Shown: piece after piece, positions 31,257-44,289 of the stretch | How the letters are laid out: every line of letters begins with the position of its first letter | Numbering within the stretch: the first letter of the stretch is position 1 | Source: Siphonodentalium dalli | Lineage: Eukaryota; Mollusca; Scaphopoda; Gadilida; Siphonodentaliidae | Direction: 5' to 3' | Length of the DNA: 64,000 bases | Assembly (NCBI GenBank): GCA_032622095.1 | Contig: CP136065.1 | Span: 240,353,530-240,417,529, forward strand | Notes under the pieces: model-generated | Database searches by the model: none | Told to the model about the DNA's origin: nothing | Seen by the model: only the letters and a program-made list of their open reading frames with translations | Translations under genes and position numbers: made by a program

Positions 31257-34200
31257 CCCTGTTTATGGGCGGTAACTCTTCAGGGAAAGCGCGGACACAA
31301 GTTTTGATGCCGGTGGGCAGTAGGGCATACCGAGGTGTACATACGGTCCAATTTTCGATGCTCTGCTCCTTATAATTTCCGAGATAATAAAATGACATTT
31401 TTTCAAATAAAGGGAGATAACTCCACAGGGCAAACGCGGACAATATTCATTATACGTCGATAGGTTAGAACTCTTTGACCCCAACATACGTACAAAATTT
31501 GAGATTCATACTCCTTATACTTTCAGATATTAGGGAGTTGTAAAAGTGTCGAGTATAATAATAATAATAATGAAAAATAATCGAAAAAGGGCCATAACTC
31601 CGTCAAAATCCATTCGGCCGAGTTTCCGATACCATTGTACTTAGTAGACCGTGGATGCCTACAATCGCTAGAGATTTCGCGTTCCTACTGCCCTTAGTTT
31701 CTGAGTATTTCCAAATAAACGGAAAACGGCACCCGTACAAAAACAATATACTTCCTTGGTTACACCATGGAAGTATAATAATAGGGCGAATCATGAACTA
31801 AACAATTCGCAGTTTAGGGATGGAAAATATGAAGTAAGATGATTGTGTACTGTCCTTAACATTTGTGTGTTGATCTCAAGTGTTTATAATTGACCCCACT
31901 CCTGCCTCGAAATTGGGTGACGGGATTGGGAAATTGTCACACCAGGCCAAAAATGCAATTTTTGAAGGACTATAACTCCGTGATTTTCCAATGGATTTAA
32001 AAATTGTTTTCAGTTTTGTTATATGCTACTTACTGAGATTGCATATTATAAATTTCATCTGATTCGGAAAAGAAGAACATTTTGGTTATTGGAAAGAATA
32101 TGGGCCCAAATTCAAACTTTGAGTTCCAAAATCTCCGCCAGTTTTTAACGGATTTACGATCTGTTTTCAGATTTGTTATTAGCGTGTATGGTAGATGTTA
32201 TATTCCAAGTTTCATATAATTCGGAGACGAAATAAATTTTGGTACCTCGGACCACCCCTCCCCTGACCCACAACTCTGAACCGACACTGGCAAAATTTGG
32301 CACACCGCGTGCTCTCTTCAGCCTACACACATTGGCGTATCAGATGACATTCAAAGTTCGACATCTTCGGAGGAGATGTGTTATCAAGCACATGGGCCCA
32401 AAATTGCAAAATTTGAGGGCCCCTAACTTTGTCAGTTTTCAATGGAATTTCGAAAAAATTTCAGTTTCTAGATCGGGTGGTGTTGTAGATGTTAAATTCC
32501 AAGTTTCATCTTATTCAGATAAGAATTAAAAATTGGTACCATGGACCACCCCTCCCCATACCCACAATAATGAACAGACACTGGCAAAATTTGGCCCACC
32601 GCGTGCACTATGTCGTCCGCACACGTTGGCGTATCAGTTGACATCCAAACTTCGACATCTTCGGAGGAGATAGGGTCACAAGCACATGTCCCAAACTGCA
32701 AAATTTGAGGGCCTGTAACTCTTGCAATTCTTATCGGATTTCAAAAATCCTTCTTGGTTTCGGTTTGTTTTCGTTCAGGGAATGCATATACTTAAATAGA
32801 TGAATATCGATAAAAAACATATTTTTGAGAAAATTTTGCCCCCACATCAGTGTAAAAATATATGTCCGACTCTGTTAAAATTTCTTTTTCGGACTAAACT
32901 GAGAACGGTCATCACGGCTATGAAAACCAAATGCAGTTATCTGGAATGATACGGGAGAACAACAGAGTACAATAAAATAGAGGTTCCCCTGTTTATGGGC
33001 GGTAACTCTTCAGGGAAAGCGCGGACACAAGTTTTGATGCCGGTGGGCAGTAGGGCATACCGAGGTGTACATACGGTCCAATTTTCGATGCTCTGCTCCT
33101 TATAATTTCCGAGATAATAAAATGACATTTTTTCAAATAAAGGGAGATAACTCCACAGGGCAAACGCGGACAATATTCATTATACGTCGATAGGTTAGAA
33201 CTCTTTGACCCCAACATACGTACAAAATTTGAGATTCATACTCCTTATACTTTCAGATATTAGGGAGTTGTAAAAGTGTCGAGTATAATAATAATAATAA
33301 TGAAAAATAATCGAAAAAGGGCCATAACTCCGTCAAAATCCATTCGGCCGAGTTTCCGATACCATTGTACTTAGTAGACCGTGGATGCCTACAATCGCTA
33401 GAGATTTCGCGTTCCTACTGCCCTTAGTTTCTGAGTATTTCCAAATAAACGGAAAACGGCACCCGTACAAAAACAATATACTTCCTTGGTTACACCATGG
33501 AAGTATAATAATAGGGCGAATCATGAACTAAACAATTCGCAGTTTAGGGATGGAAAATATGAAGTAAGATGATTGTGTACTGTCCTTAACATTTGTGTGT
33601 TGATCTCAAGTGTTTATAATTGACCCCACTCCTGCCTCGAAATTGGGTGACGGGATTGGGAAATTGTCACACCAGGCCAAAAAATGCAATTTTTGAAGGA
33701 CTATAACTCCGTGATTTTCCAATGGATTTAAAAATTGTTTTCAGTTTTGTTATATGCTACTTACTGAGATTGCATATTATAAATTTCATCTGATTCGGAA
33801 AAGAAGAACATTTTGGTTATTGGAAAGAATATGGGCCCAAATTCAAACTTTGAGTTCCAAAATCTCCGCCAGTTTTTAACGGATTTACGATCTGTTTTCA
33901 GATGTGTTATTAGCGTGTATGGTAGATGTTATATTCCAAGTTTCATATAATTCGGAGACGAAATAAATTTTGGTACCTCGGACCACCCCTCCCCTGACCC
34001 ACAACTCTGAACCGACACTGGCAAAATTTGGCACACCGCGTGCTCTCTTCAGCCTACACACATTGGCGTATCAGATGACATTCAAAGTTCGACATCTTCG
34101 GAGGAGATGTGTTATCAAGCACATGGGCCCAAAATTGCAAAATTTGAGGGCCCCTAACTTTGTCAGTTTTCAATGGAATTTCGAAAAAATTTCAGTTTCT

Positions 34201-36972
34201 AGATCGGGTGGTGTTGTAGATGTTAAATTCCAAGTTTCATCTTATTCAGATAAGAATTAAAAATTGGTACCATGGACCACCCCTCCCCATACCCACAATA
34301 ATGAACAGACACTGGCAAAATTTGGCCCACCGCGTGCACTATGTCGTCCGCACACGTTGGCGTATCAGTTGACATCCAAACTTCGACATCTTCGGAGGAG
34401 ATAGGGTCACAAGCACATGTCCCAAACTGCAAAATTTGAGGGCCTGTAACTCTTGCAATTCTTATCGGATTTCAAAAATCCTTCTTGGTTTCGGTTTGTT
34501 TTCGTTCAGGGAATGCATATACTTAAATAGATGAATATCGATAAAAAACATATTTTTGAGAAAATTTTGCCCCCACATCAGTGTAAAAATATATGTCCGA
34601 CTCTGTTAAAATTTCTTTTTCGGACTAAACTGAGAACGGTCATCACGGCTATGAAAACCAAATGCAGTTATCTGGAATGATACGGGAGAACAACAGAGTA
34701 CAATAAAATAGAGGTTCCCCTGTTTATGGGCGGTAACTCTTCAGGGAAAGCGCGGACACAAGTTTTGATGCCGGTGGGCAGTAGGGCATACCGAGGTGTA
34801 CATACGGTCCAATTTTCGATGCTCTGCTCCTTATAATTTCCGAGATAATAAAATGACATTTTTTCAAATAAAGGGAGATAACTCCACAGGGCAAACGCGG
34901 ACAATATTCATTATACGTCGATAGGTTAGAACTCTTTGACCCCAACATACGTACAAAATTTGAGATTCATACTCCTTATACTTTCAGATATTAGGGAGTT
35001 GTAAAAGTGTCGAGTATAATAATAATAATAATGAAAAATAATCGAAAAAGGGCCATAACTCCGTCAAAATCCATTCGGCCGAGTTTCCGATACCATTGTA
35101 CTTAGTAGACCGTGGATGCCTACAATCGCTAGAGATTTCGCGTTCCTACTGCCCTTAGTTTCTGAGTATTTCCAAATAAACGGAAAACGGCACCCGTACA
35201 AAAACAATATACTTCCTTGGTTACACCATGGAAGTATAATAATAGGGCGAATCATGAACTAAACAATTCGCAGTTTAGGGATGGAAAATATGAAGAAAGA
35301 TGATTGTGTACTGTCCTTAACATTTGTGTGTTGATCTCAAGTGTTTATAATTGACCCCACTCCTGCCTCGAAATTGGGTGACGGGATTGGGAAATTGTCA
35401 CACCAGGCCAAAAATGCAATTTTTGAAGGACTATAACTCCGTGATTTTCCAATGGATTTAAAAATTGTTTTCAGTTTTGTTATATGCTACTTACTGAGAT
35501 TGCATATTATAAATTTCATCTGATTCGGAAAAGAAGAACATTTTGGTTATTGGAAAGAATATGGGCCCAAATTCAAACTTTGAGTTCCAAAATCTCCGCC
35601 AGTTTTTAACGGATTTACGATCTGTTTTCAGATGTGTTATTAGCGTGTATGGTAGATGTTATATTCCAAGTTTCATATAATTCGGAGACGAAATAAATTT
35701 TGGTACCTCGGACCACCCCTCCCCTGACCCACAACTCTGAACCGACACTGGCAAAATTTGGCACACCGCGTGCTCTCTTCAGCCTACACACATTGGCGTA
35801 TCAGATGACATTCAAAGTTCGACATCTTCGGAGGAGATGTGTTATCAAGCACATGGGCCCAAAATTGCAAAATTTGAGGGCCCCTAACTTTGTCAGTTTT
35901 CAATGGAATTTCGAAAAAATTTCAGTTTCTAGATCGGGTGGTGTTGTAGATGTTAAATTCCAAGTTTCATCTTATTCAGATAAGAATTAAAAATTGGTAC
36001 CATGGACCACCCCTCCCCATACCCACAATAATGAACAGACACTGGCAAAATTTGGCCCACCGCGTGCACTATGTCGTCCGCACACGTTGGCGTATCAGTT
36101 GACATCCAAACTTCGACATCTTCGGAGGAGATAGGGTCACAAGCACATGTCCCAAACTGCAAAATTTGAGGGCCTGTAACTCTTGCAATTCTTATCGGAT
36201 TTCAAAAATCCTTCTTGGTTTCGGTTTGTTTTCGTTCAGGGAATGCATATACTTAAATAGATGAATATCGATAAAAAACATATTTTTGAGAAAATTTTGC
36301 CCCCACATCAGTGTAAAAATATATGTCCGACTCTGTTAAAATTTCTTTTTCGGACTAAACTGAGAACGGTCATCACGGCTATGAAAACCAAATGCAGTTA
36401 TCTGGAATGATACGGGAGAACAACAGAGTACAATAAAATAGAGGTTCCCCTGTTTATGGGCGGTAACTCTTCAGGGAAAGCGCGGACACAAGTTTTGATG
36501 CCGGTGGGCAGTAGGGCATACCGAGGTGTACATACGGTCCAATTTTCGATGCTCTGCTCCTTATAATTTCCGAGATAATAAAATGACATTTTTTCAAATA
36601 AAGGGAGATAACTCCACAGGGCAAACGCGGACAATATTCATTATACGTCGATAGGTTAGAACTCTTTGACCCCAACATACGTACAAAATTTGAGATTCAT
36701 ACTCCTTATACTTTCAGATATTAGGGAGTTGTAAAAGTGTCGAGTATAATAATAATAATAATGAAAAATAATCGAAAAAGGGCCATAACTCCGTCAAAAT
36801 CCATTCGGCCGAGTTTCCGATACCATTGTACTTAGTAGACCGTGGATGCCTACAATCGCTAGAGATTTCGCGTTCCTACTGCCCTTAGTTTCTGAGTATT
36901 TCCAAATAAACGGAAAACGGCACCCGTACAAAAACAATATACTTCCTTGGTTACACCATGGAAGTATAATAA
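31257..36972 (+). repeat. 1,730-bp tandem satellite, 3 full units and a partial fourth
   Basis: Units start at CCCTGTTTATGGGCGG: 31257-32986 (1,730 bp), 32987-34717 (1,731), 34718-36447 (1,730) and the partial 36448-36972. By eye I found only single-base differences: one extra A in a poly-A word of unit 2, a T/G change shared by units 2 and 3 in GTTTTCAGATNTGTTATT, and a T/A change in unit 3. The units are therefore almost identical and recently amplified. Open frames up to 96 codons recur in each unit but match nothing. The words GGCCATAACTCC, GGACTATAACTCC and GCCTGTAACTC recur inside each unit, so the unit was itself built from older short repeats. Confidence 0.97.
32236..32700 (+). repeat. 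Internal ~296-bp subrepeat of the 1.73-kb unit
   Basis: GGACCACCCCTCCCC, ACTGGCAAAATTTGGC, CACCGCGTGC, TTGGCGTATCAG and TTCGACATCTTCGGAGGAGA occur in the same order at about 32249-32375 and 32543-32670. The two halves are diverged, while the 1.73-kb units are not. The same subrepeats recur in units 2 and 3. Confidence 0.85.
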
Positions 36973-36991
36973 ACAGCGTCTATTCACAAAC

Positions 36992-37370
36992 TACGGTGGC
37001 TGATTTGCGACATACTCAATACATATATTATCTTGAGATCTCGACATACCATGCATATTTAAACATCTGATGTAGTGGCAATGTGACAACAACCAAGATG
37101 GAACGCGAGCAAGTCGCTCTCTGTCTCTCACTCAAACTGTCTGTCTGCCCCCCCCCTCTCTCTCTCTCTCTCGTTTTTTAATGAGTCCCGGTACATACAT
37201 AACGACTTGGTTCAAATCCGGGAATCTCGATTGATAATCAGGGACTCGGGTCTCTGTCCCTCCCTCTCTCCCACTCTCTCTCACTCTCTCTCTCACTCTG
37301 TATGTCTGTATCCCTCGCTCCAATCGAAAAAATCCGGGTTATTCTCGATCGATAATCTGGAACTCGGGTC

Positions 37371-37456
<86 letters not shown>

Positions 37457-37944
37457 ACTCTCTCTCTCTCTCCCTCTGTCTGTCTGTCTGCCTGTCTCTC
37501 TCTCGCTCATTCGCTCATTAACCCCTGATCGTACAGAGTGCAGATGTACGAACAAATCGCATTGGTTCAGTTCCGGGAAGCGAATCCGGGTTATTACCGA
37601 TCGATCGAGAATAACCCGGATTTACGTTCCGAAAGAGATAGAGAGACCGAATCTCGATGTACCATTCCGATCGACACATGGCCATTTCGAAAAGAAATGA
37701 TAATTTGTTCATGCAGAGAGAGAGAAGGACAGATAGAGGAAAGAGACAGAGACACGAGTCCCAGATTATCAATCGAGAATAAGCCGGATTTGAACCAAGT
37801 CGATTGGAGCGAGGGAGACAGACAGAGTGAGGGAGATTGAGAGAGAGTGTGAGAGAGGGAGGGACAGAGACCCGAGTTCCAGATTATCAATCGAGATTCC
37901 CGGATTTCTATGTACCGGGACTGATGAAAGAACGAGAGAGAGAG

Positions 37945-38003
<59 letters not shown>

Positions 38004-38178
38004 GAGAGAGAGGGGGGGGGGGCAGACAGACAGTTTGAGTGAGAGGCAGCGAGCGACTTGCTAGCGTTCCATCTTGGTTGTTGTCACATTGCCACTACAT
38101 CAGATGTTTAAATATGCATGGTATGTCGAGATCTCGAGATAATATATGTATTGAGTATGTCGCAAATCAGCCACCGTA
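36992..38178. mobile_element. 1.19-kb palindromic element with (CT)n/(GA)n arms and a 6-bp target duplication
   Basis: The left end TACGGTGGCTGATTTGCGAC and about the first 165 bp match the reverse complement of the right end with only a few differences. The arms continue inward through (CT)n at about 37373-37455 and (GA)n at about 37935-38010. They also carry C8/G10 runs and repeated AATCCGGG-ATCTCGAT-GATAATC-GGACTCGGGTC modules, and meet at a TCCGGGTTATT / AATAACCCGGA centre near 37602. ACAAAC flanks both ends directly (36986-36991 and 38179-38184). No protein is encoded; the Leu-Ser or Arg-Glu open frames come from the microsatellite. It sits just beyond the truncated edge of the 1.73-kb array. 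Confidence 0.85.
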
Positions 38179-38184
38179 ACAAAC

Positions 38185-39168
38185 ACCGGTTCACTGACAA
38201 AACACATTGCGGCCATGCCATCCGATTTAAATCAAACAAAACGCAATGATGTAAACCTGAAGCTGTCTGCATTGACCAACCATTTACATTATTTCAACAA
38301 CACAAAACAATCATTTCAAATGAAGACAAGTGCTTTTTCAGTCGGCGATTGTTCGTTTGATGTCTTTGAAGAATATAAATATATATTGTATTTCCCCTCA
38401 ACACTGCTTCAACTGCACGTGACGTCAGTCAGGGCAGCGTGCATCACGACGTGTTGCTTAGCGAGTGATTGGTCGTTTGTAAATGTATTTTATGTTTAGG
38501 TTACATTATATAGGTGTATTATGTATATATGTTTCCATACGTCATATAAGCGTTGCTTACTGAACACTTTGAGTGGTGACCCATTGTGGCACCCGATGAT
38601 ATACGTAGACGAAGTGTCATTTAAATTATCCAACTTAGTGACGAAATAAGTATACTCGCTGTGACACCGTTTGGTCGGGGCAAGTTGCAACTCGGGTCTG
38701 CTACTATATTGCGAGTATATTGCGACTTACAAGAACATATATTTAGCATTAACCGACAATGGTCCAGATATGGTTTTGTTAACGCTGTATTATACACACG
38801 TAACAGTCTAGTAATCCGAGTACTGACCTAGTAGTGTGTATCGGCGGTACTCATCACTCAGTATCGGTACCGTAAAAATTGTCCAAGTACCGACGGTTCT
38901 GGGACCGGTACTGGTACCGTTGATAAGCCTGCTTTATAATACATGTATACTATATACGATTGGAAGACAAATTATGTATATGCGTCTGTGGTATTTAATT
39001 GAAAATATTCTCATTGTCATCAGACATAGCGATAGTTTGAATGCATTTAATACGATCAACTGTATCCGACATTAATCGAATGTATATCCGTTTGGTTTCA
39101 CGTGGGCGATAAATACATACTTCCGAAAACGTTTTCGCACCCATGCATGCATATTTGCTTTACTAATG
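38185..39168. other. Non-coding, nothing recognised
   Basis: A 94-codon plus-strand frame (38215-38499) has no recognisable domain and is not called. No repeat was seen. Confidence 0.4.
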
Positions 39169-39857
39169 CCACTTTTAGATAATAAACTACCGAATTGACA
39201 TTGCTATTCTACATTCTCGGATAACAGAACTGTTGATCTACACGAAACGTGCATTCAAGGTTAAGAATTTGCTTGTCAGTTTTATATTGACAGCGGTTTT
39301 TCAGCTATAATATTGTTTAACGGACTCCGTTCGCCAAGACCGATAACTCTATTCCAAGAAAACGTAATGTGCGTGTGTCACGTTTGAGCCACAAACCGGG
39401 ATAATTATGATAATTTATAATTTTCTTCCAATCAGAATATCGAAAAACATGTATATTATACTTTGACAGACCATTTGACAGTAAAACGTGTCTGTTATGC
39501 TTAACGTGCGTTTCATAGCTGATAAAACGCATGTGTATATCAGGAATTACGATGTGTCACCCATGCTGAAGTGCCTATATTTCGACTAAACGCCACTAGA
39601 ATGACAGTAAAATGATTTCTCTGGGCGTATTTATCATAACTGGGACTCTTTAGATACGATATTAGTGTCAGCTTTCTCCGCGGACACAAACCTCCCCCAC
39701 TGGTATGTCACTTTAAATGCGATTTTCCGATAGAAAACTACCGAGTTGACATTGCTATCATACCTAACTGGATAACTGAGATATTAAACTACTTAAAACG
39801 TGCAGTTAGAATTTGCCCGCCAGTTTGGTATTGCCAGGTCCATTTTTCGGCTATTGG
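39169..39857 (+). repeat. Diverged ~140-bp direct repeat pair
   Basis: AAACTACCGA-TTGACATTGCTAT, GGATAAC-GA, AAACGTGCA, AGAATTTGC and TTTTTC-GCTAT occur in the same order at about 39169-39308 and 39709-39857. Confidence 0.65.
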
Positions 39858-40465
39858 CGGAAGGACTAAAATGTTTAGTACAATAATACTACACGAAAGT
39901 AGTTCTGAAAATATAAATACGAGTTTGATAGCTGAAATTTTGTGATGTAAATTTCACACTGAAAATGACGATAACCTCATAAATATCGCATCACATGAAT
40001 AATCACACATTATACAACTATCGGAACTATTGATGGATAGGTATGTGTAAGTACAGCTCGTAAACATGTGTTTACGTGCAGGTATTCGAATGTAACAAAT
40101 TAATAGCTTGAATTTGCGAACAAATGCCGTGAAAACTTATTTCCGATAATGCCGTAGTACGAAACATGGGGAAATTCTTTTCGACTAATTACTGTCGAAA
40201 TGACACATGAAATATTAATTAAATTAGACTTTAAATGATCAATTAGAGAGGAAGTTTGAATAATTCCCGAAATGTGAATTTGATATGAAAACGCAAATAT
40301 GACATTTTAAAATTTGCGTCGCTGATTGTCACTATTATGAAATAATAGCTCGAAGCCTTATTTAAAATAAACAGATGTTATTCTGATTACACCCTCCCCA
40401 CCTTAATACAAATGAATACTCTTGTTATTAAAAAATAATTAAATATGGTGTTCTTGTCTGTTGGT
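39858..40465. other. Non-coding, nothing recognised
   Basis: AT-rich. No gene or repeat was seen. Confidence 0.45.
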
Positions 40466-40990
40466 GTTACATCATCATCATCAGAAACGTCATCCTGGTC
40501 TCGTCTCAGAGACCGGGAATTCTTTAGTCATCAGAAACGTCGCCCTGGTCTCTTGTCGGAGACCGGGAATTCTTTAGTCATCAGAAACGTCGCTCTGGTC
40601 TCGTCTCAGAGACCGGGAATTCTTTAGTCATCAGAAACGTCGCCCTGGTCTCTTCTCAGAGACCGGGAATTCTTTAGTCATCAGAAACGTCGCCCTGGTC
40701 TCTTGTCGGAGACCGGGAATTCTTTAGTCATCAGAAACGTCGCTCTGGTCTCTTCTCAGAGACCGGGAATTCTTTAGTCATCAGAAACGTCGCTCTGGTC
40801 TCGTTGTCTCAGAGACCGGGAATTCTTTAGTCATCAGAAACGTCGCCCTGATCTCTTCTCAGAGACCGGGAATTCTTTAGTCACCAGAAACGTCGCCCTG
40901 GTCTCATTGTCTGAGATACCGGTAATTCTTTAGTCATCAGAAACGTCGCCCTGGTCCCATTGTCTGAGAGACCGGGAATCCTTTAGTCGG
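40466..40990 (+). repeat. 50-bp minisatellite, ~10 copies, each with a hairpin
   Basis: The unit contains TTCTTTAGTCATCAGAAACG and GGTCTC-(N)6-GAGACCGGGAA. The period is 50 bp through most of the array, with 53-54-bp variants where GTCTC is extended to GTTGTCTC near its right end. The GGTCTCT / AGAGACC stem is kept in nearly every copy, so each unit can fold. Confidence 0.92.
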
Positions 40991-41139
40991 GTACTGGGTA
41001 CCACGTTGATCAGCCAGTTACGAAGGTTCCAGTCTAAGTGGTATATGATCAAGTAGAATAAGCTGGTTGTCAGCTTCCGTAATTATTTTACCATTTGTCA
41101 CCGCTGCCTCCTATATGTCGACATGCATCACAGCAATTT

Positions 41140-41440
41140 TTTTCTTAGATAGATAGATAGATACTTTATTTACAAAAATGCCCAATTAACAGAATAACAT
41201 CACCCTGAAATACAAACATATAAATTGGAATACAATGAAATGAAAATATAAAACATATATGGCAATAACTGCAGGAACTTTGCCTGGGGCAGACATAGCA
41301 CTATATCAGTGCTGTCTTCCTGTCTGTCCCAGCAGCATATAACTAAATAATTAATGTAGGATGTTATAGATTTGGTCACCAGCAGAATGATTCCCAGAGT
41401 CACGCCCCACCACGATATGCATACCGCCGCCACGGTACTT
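41140..41440 (-). mobile_element. LINE-type 3' end with TATC tail
   Basis: Read on the minus strand, the sequence ends AAATAAAGTATCTATCTATC followed by A/T-rich DNA. It has an upstream AGCACT-GATAT-AGTGCT hairpin and a GACAGACAGGAAGACAG segment. A polyadenylation-like signal plus a short tandem tail is common at the 3' ends of CR1/L2-type retrotransposons. No reverse transcriptase is attached. Confidence 0.45.
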
Positions 41441-41494
41441 GAGTCATCTTATCCAAGCGATTAATTGTAACGCAATGTAACGCACTCTTCCGAA

Positions 41495-43170
41495 TTAAGT
41501 TGAAGATTGCAAACCTGTCATCTCTGTTGGCGCTTTAGTGTGTTTCAGTTGTGGCGTCTCAGGCAATGCTAGAAAATTGTACAGGTAAATGTGATCTTCC
41601 CTGTCGAGCGGAACAAGTTTGCCTGTAGCTTGAGACAGTAATGCCCCTGTCATTATTTCCCAAGTGAGAAGTCTTCTGTCGTTTGGCAGTTTATCCAAGT
41701 TCTCCGGGTCCTTGTCCGCTCAAGTCGGTCGATTGATGATGATTATTTTAATCTGCTCCACATTCCACTCTCGCCTTGCTGGTGGGAAAGCAGGAATGCA
41801 ACCAACTTTCAGTAATTCTCGTGTTCTGTCCGGAATACTCTGGCTCTGTGAATTATCAACTGCAAGGTCTTCTCTCGCTGGGTGGCTCTTGGACGATTAG
41901 GTCCACGACATGATGGTCGAATTCGTGTAAATCGGGTAATACATGTACGTTCTCTAAAATATCTGCCTTCTGTTTCTTCTATTCTCTTTTCTGCCTCACC
42001 TATCTTCTCCACCTTCTTTTCTGCCTCATCTATCTTCTCCACCTTTTCTATTCTGCGACTCTCTGCATTTGCTACGACTCTATTCCATATGTTTCACGTT
42101 TTCTGCGTCTCTAACTCTTATCTGCCCTTTCTGCCTTCTCTTCCTCTCTCTCTCTCTCTCTCTATTCTGCCTGCTTCACATTTTATGCATATCTAACTCT
42201 CTTATCTGCAATAACTGCCTTCTCTCCGTCTTCTCTTCTACTCTGCCTGCATCACCTGTTCTTCATCTACAACTCTTTTCTCTGCCCCTTTTATATTCTC
42301 TTCTACCTCATTTTCACCATCTTTTCTTCACCTGTCGCTCGTTTTGGCAGCTGCAGACCCTCGGGCGATACGGGGACTACTGTTTCTGGCCGAATATCAC
42401 GTGTTGGTGCCCTCAGTGGCGAGATTTAGGTCATGAGCATGAGGTATCTTTGTTTCCGAATCAGAACCAAAAGGTCCCGCATTAGGTTATTTTTTTGGAG
42501 GGAAGACATCCTGGACCTCACTAAGATATGACGGCTTGATTTCCAATGACCTGGACAGCGACGTTCTGATGGTTGCTTGCACTGCACTGTGGACCTTTAC
42601 TCTTTTACGAGGCGGGGAGGCTTCCTTCCACTCTTTCTTTTCAGACTCCTCTGCCCTAATATCTATCTGATCTATCTTTATGGTGCATTCATACCTAATA
42701 TTTCCAAAACGTTTTAATAATTTTTCTGTAACCACACCATTAATAGTAGCCTCCGCCTACTCCTGTTGGTTGGATAGTTATAATTGAGGTTCATCGCATG
42801 GGATATCTAGGTTCAGTTCCTTCTCTAATTCTTCGATTCTATTTTCCCGGTGACCGCCAATCTGTCAACCTTTGAATAGTTTCTCTTCGTCATTTACAAA
42901 TTTATTTAATATCACTTCTCTTGCGGTCTTTGAATCGGCGGAGTCAGGTAGTGTCGCATCAACCAGCTTGTGGTAGTCTGGTCGGAGAGACAACAAGAAC
43001 AGGTTTCGCTCTATTGAAAAAAGAAGGGCTTCTTTGTCTTAGATTCTTTCTGTGTGTTTCTTAAAACTGTTCTTTCAAATCGACCATCCTCCGCAATGTC
43101 TTCGGCTATGCACACCACGGGATTGTGGGCAATGTCAGCACGGATGTTCTGCCTTGGCGTCCATCTGAAA
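41495..43170 (-). other. Degraded coding-like stretch, unidentified
   Basis: Several minus-strand frames look protein-like. At the right edge, a possible splice acceptor (TAATTTCAG) precedes TPRQNIRADIAHNPVVCIAE. Below it come a Lys/Arg-rich segment (42487-42735) and a heptad-like EKIDEAEKKVEKIGEAEKR (41990-42042), followed by RYFRERTCITRFTRIRPSC. Stops and frameshifts break the frame. It could be a decayed host gene or the non-pol part of a retroelement. I recognise no domain and assign no function. Confidence 0.3.
42146..42166. repeat. (TC)n tract in a pyrimidine-rich stretch
   Basis: A run of CT dinucleotides of about 20 bp sits in a C/T-rich region (41980-42310). Confidence 0.7.
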
Positions 43171-44289
43171 TTATAATAATTACGCCCTATTCGAGTCGTT
43201 GTTTATTGGCCAACTTTGGCGCTGCAACTAAGACATGTAGGTCAGTTTAGTGTCTGGTTAGGCTCCTCTCGTTTCTTGAGTCTTCAGGACAACCGAATGG
43301 GTTATTGATGCTCATGTTACTTCGCCCCTTCCCAGTATCATCTCCATGGTGACCGTCAGTATTTCAGCTTTCATACCACCCCGACTGATTACTGATTTAC
43401 TGAGTCCCTCGTCCTATGCCTATAGCCTATTGGCCGCTTACACTAAATGCTAAAATTGCCTCACATTAAATTACCCGAGTACTAAGGCGTATAGCCTGCA
43501 ATATTTCGTCCAATGCCTGTCTGTATATACTAAGGGAATTCGACTGTGACAGTTAATAAAAAAAATAATACATTTAATAGAATTATTCATAAGTTAGCTC
43601 TCTGGAGTTTGTTCACACATTGGCGATTTTTAAATAACTGATTATCATTGTTCTAAACGACTGTTGAACAGACTTCATATAGTGTTTGAACAAAGTCTTA
43701 TTAAATTCCCTTTGTAAATGCAGCCAATACATACTCCAAAACTTGAGAAAATTGGCCATTGCATATTCATTAATATCCATTTCTATCCATACTTCTAAAC
43801 GTACTTGTTTATTCGCTGGAATCCATATTATAGTGAAATATTTAAATTATGTATGAAGCCATTATTGATTGTATTGTCAGTCGGGGTGCCGATTAGACGG
43901 CCGTCATAGGCCACGGCACTCCTCACAATATTATACGAATTGTATTGTAATAACATATTGTTTTATTGTATTGTATTGTGAAATAAAATATGATCCTTAT
44001 GCCACAGACTTCATAGCAGACTTGATGGGGGAAACCCATACTGGAAATGACCTTCAATTGCGTTACGCTGGTAATATACATATCACATTGGTACTGGTTA
44101 GTTCCTTAGATTCTGTGAATATCCGTTAACGATCTGGTCAAAAATAAGCCCCGATATTTTAACACTAATACACTGTCACAGTGAACTCCGTTGTTACCGT
44201 GACAACTAACAGCTATTTCCTAACCAATGTTCAACTGGATCTAATGACTGTCAAGGGTATTAGATTTTTGTTTTGTTTCAGATGTATTT
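43171..44289. other. Non-coding, nothing recognised
   Basis: No gene. A TTGTATTGTATTGTGAAATAA word is present at about 43967-43987. Confidence 0.4.

Noticed and set aside
31257-36972. Genes in the recurring 60-96-codon frames of the 1.73-kb array
   Set aside because: They recur only because the units are identical. They overlap on both strands and show no protein features.
37207-38064. Open frames rich in Leu-Ser and Arg-Glu
   Set aside because: They come from (CT)n and (GA)n tracts in the palindromic element; no conserved protein segment.
40466-40990. CRISPR array
   Set aside because: Units are near-identical along their full 50 bp, with no spacers.
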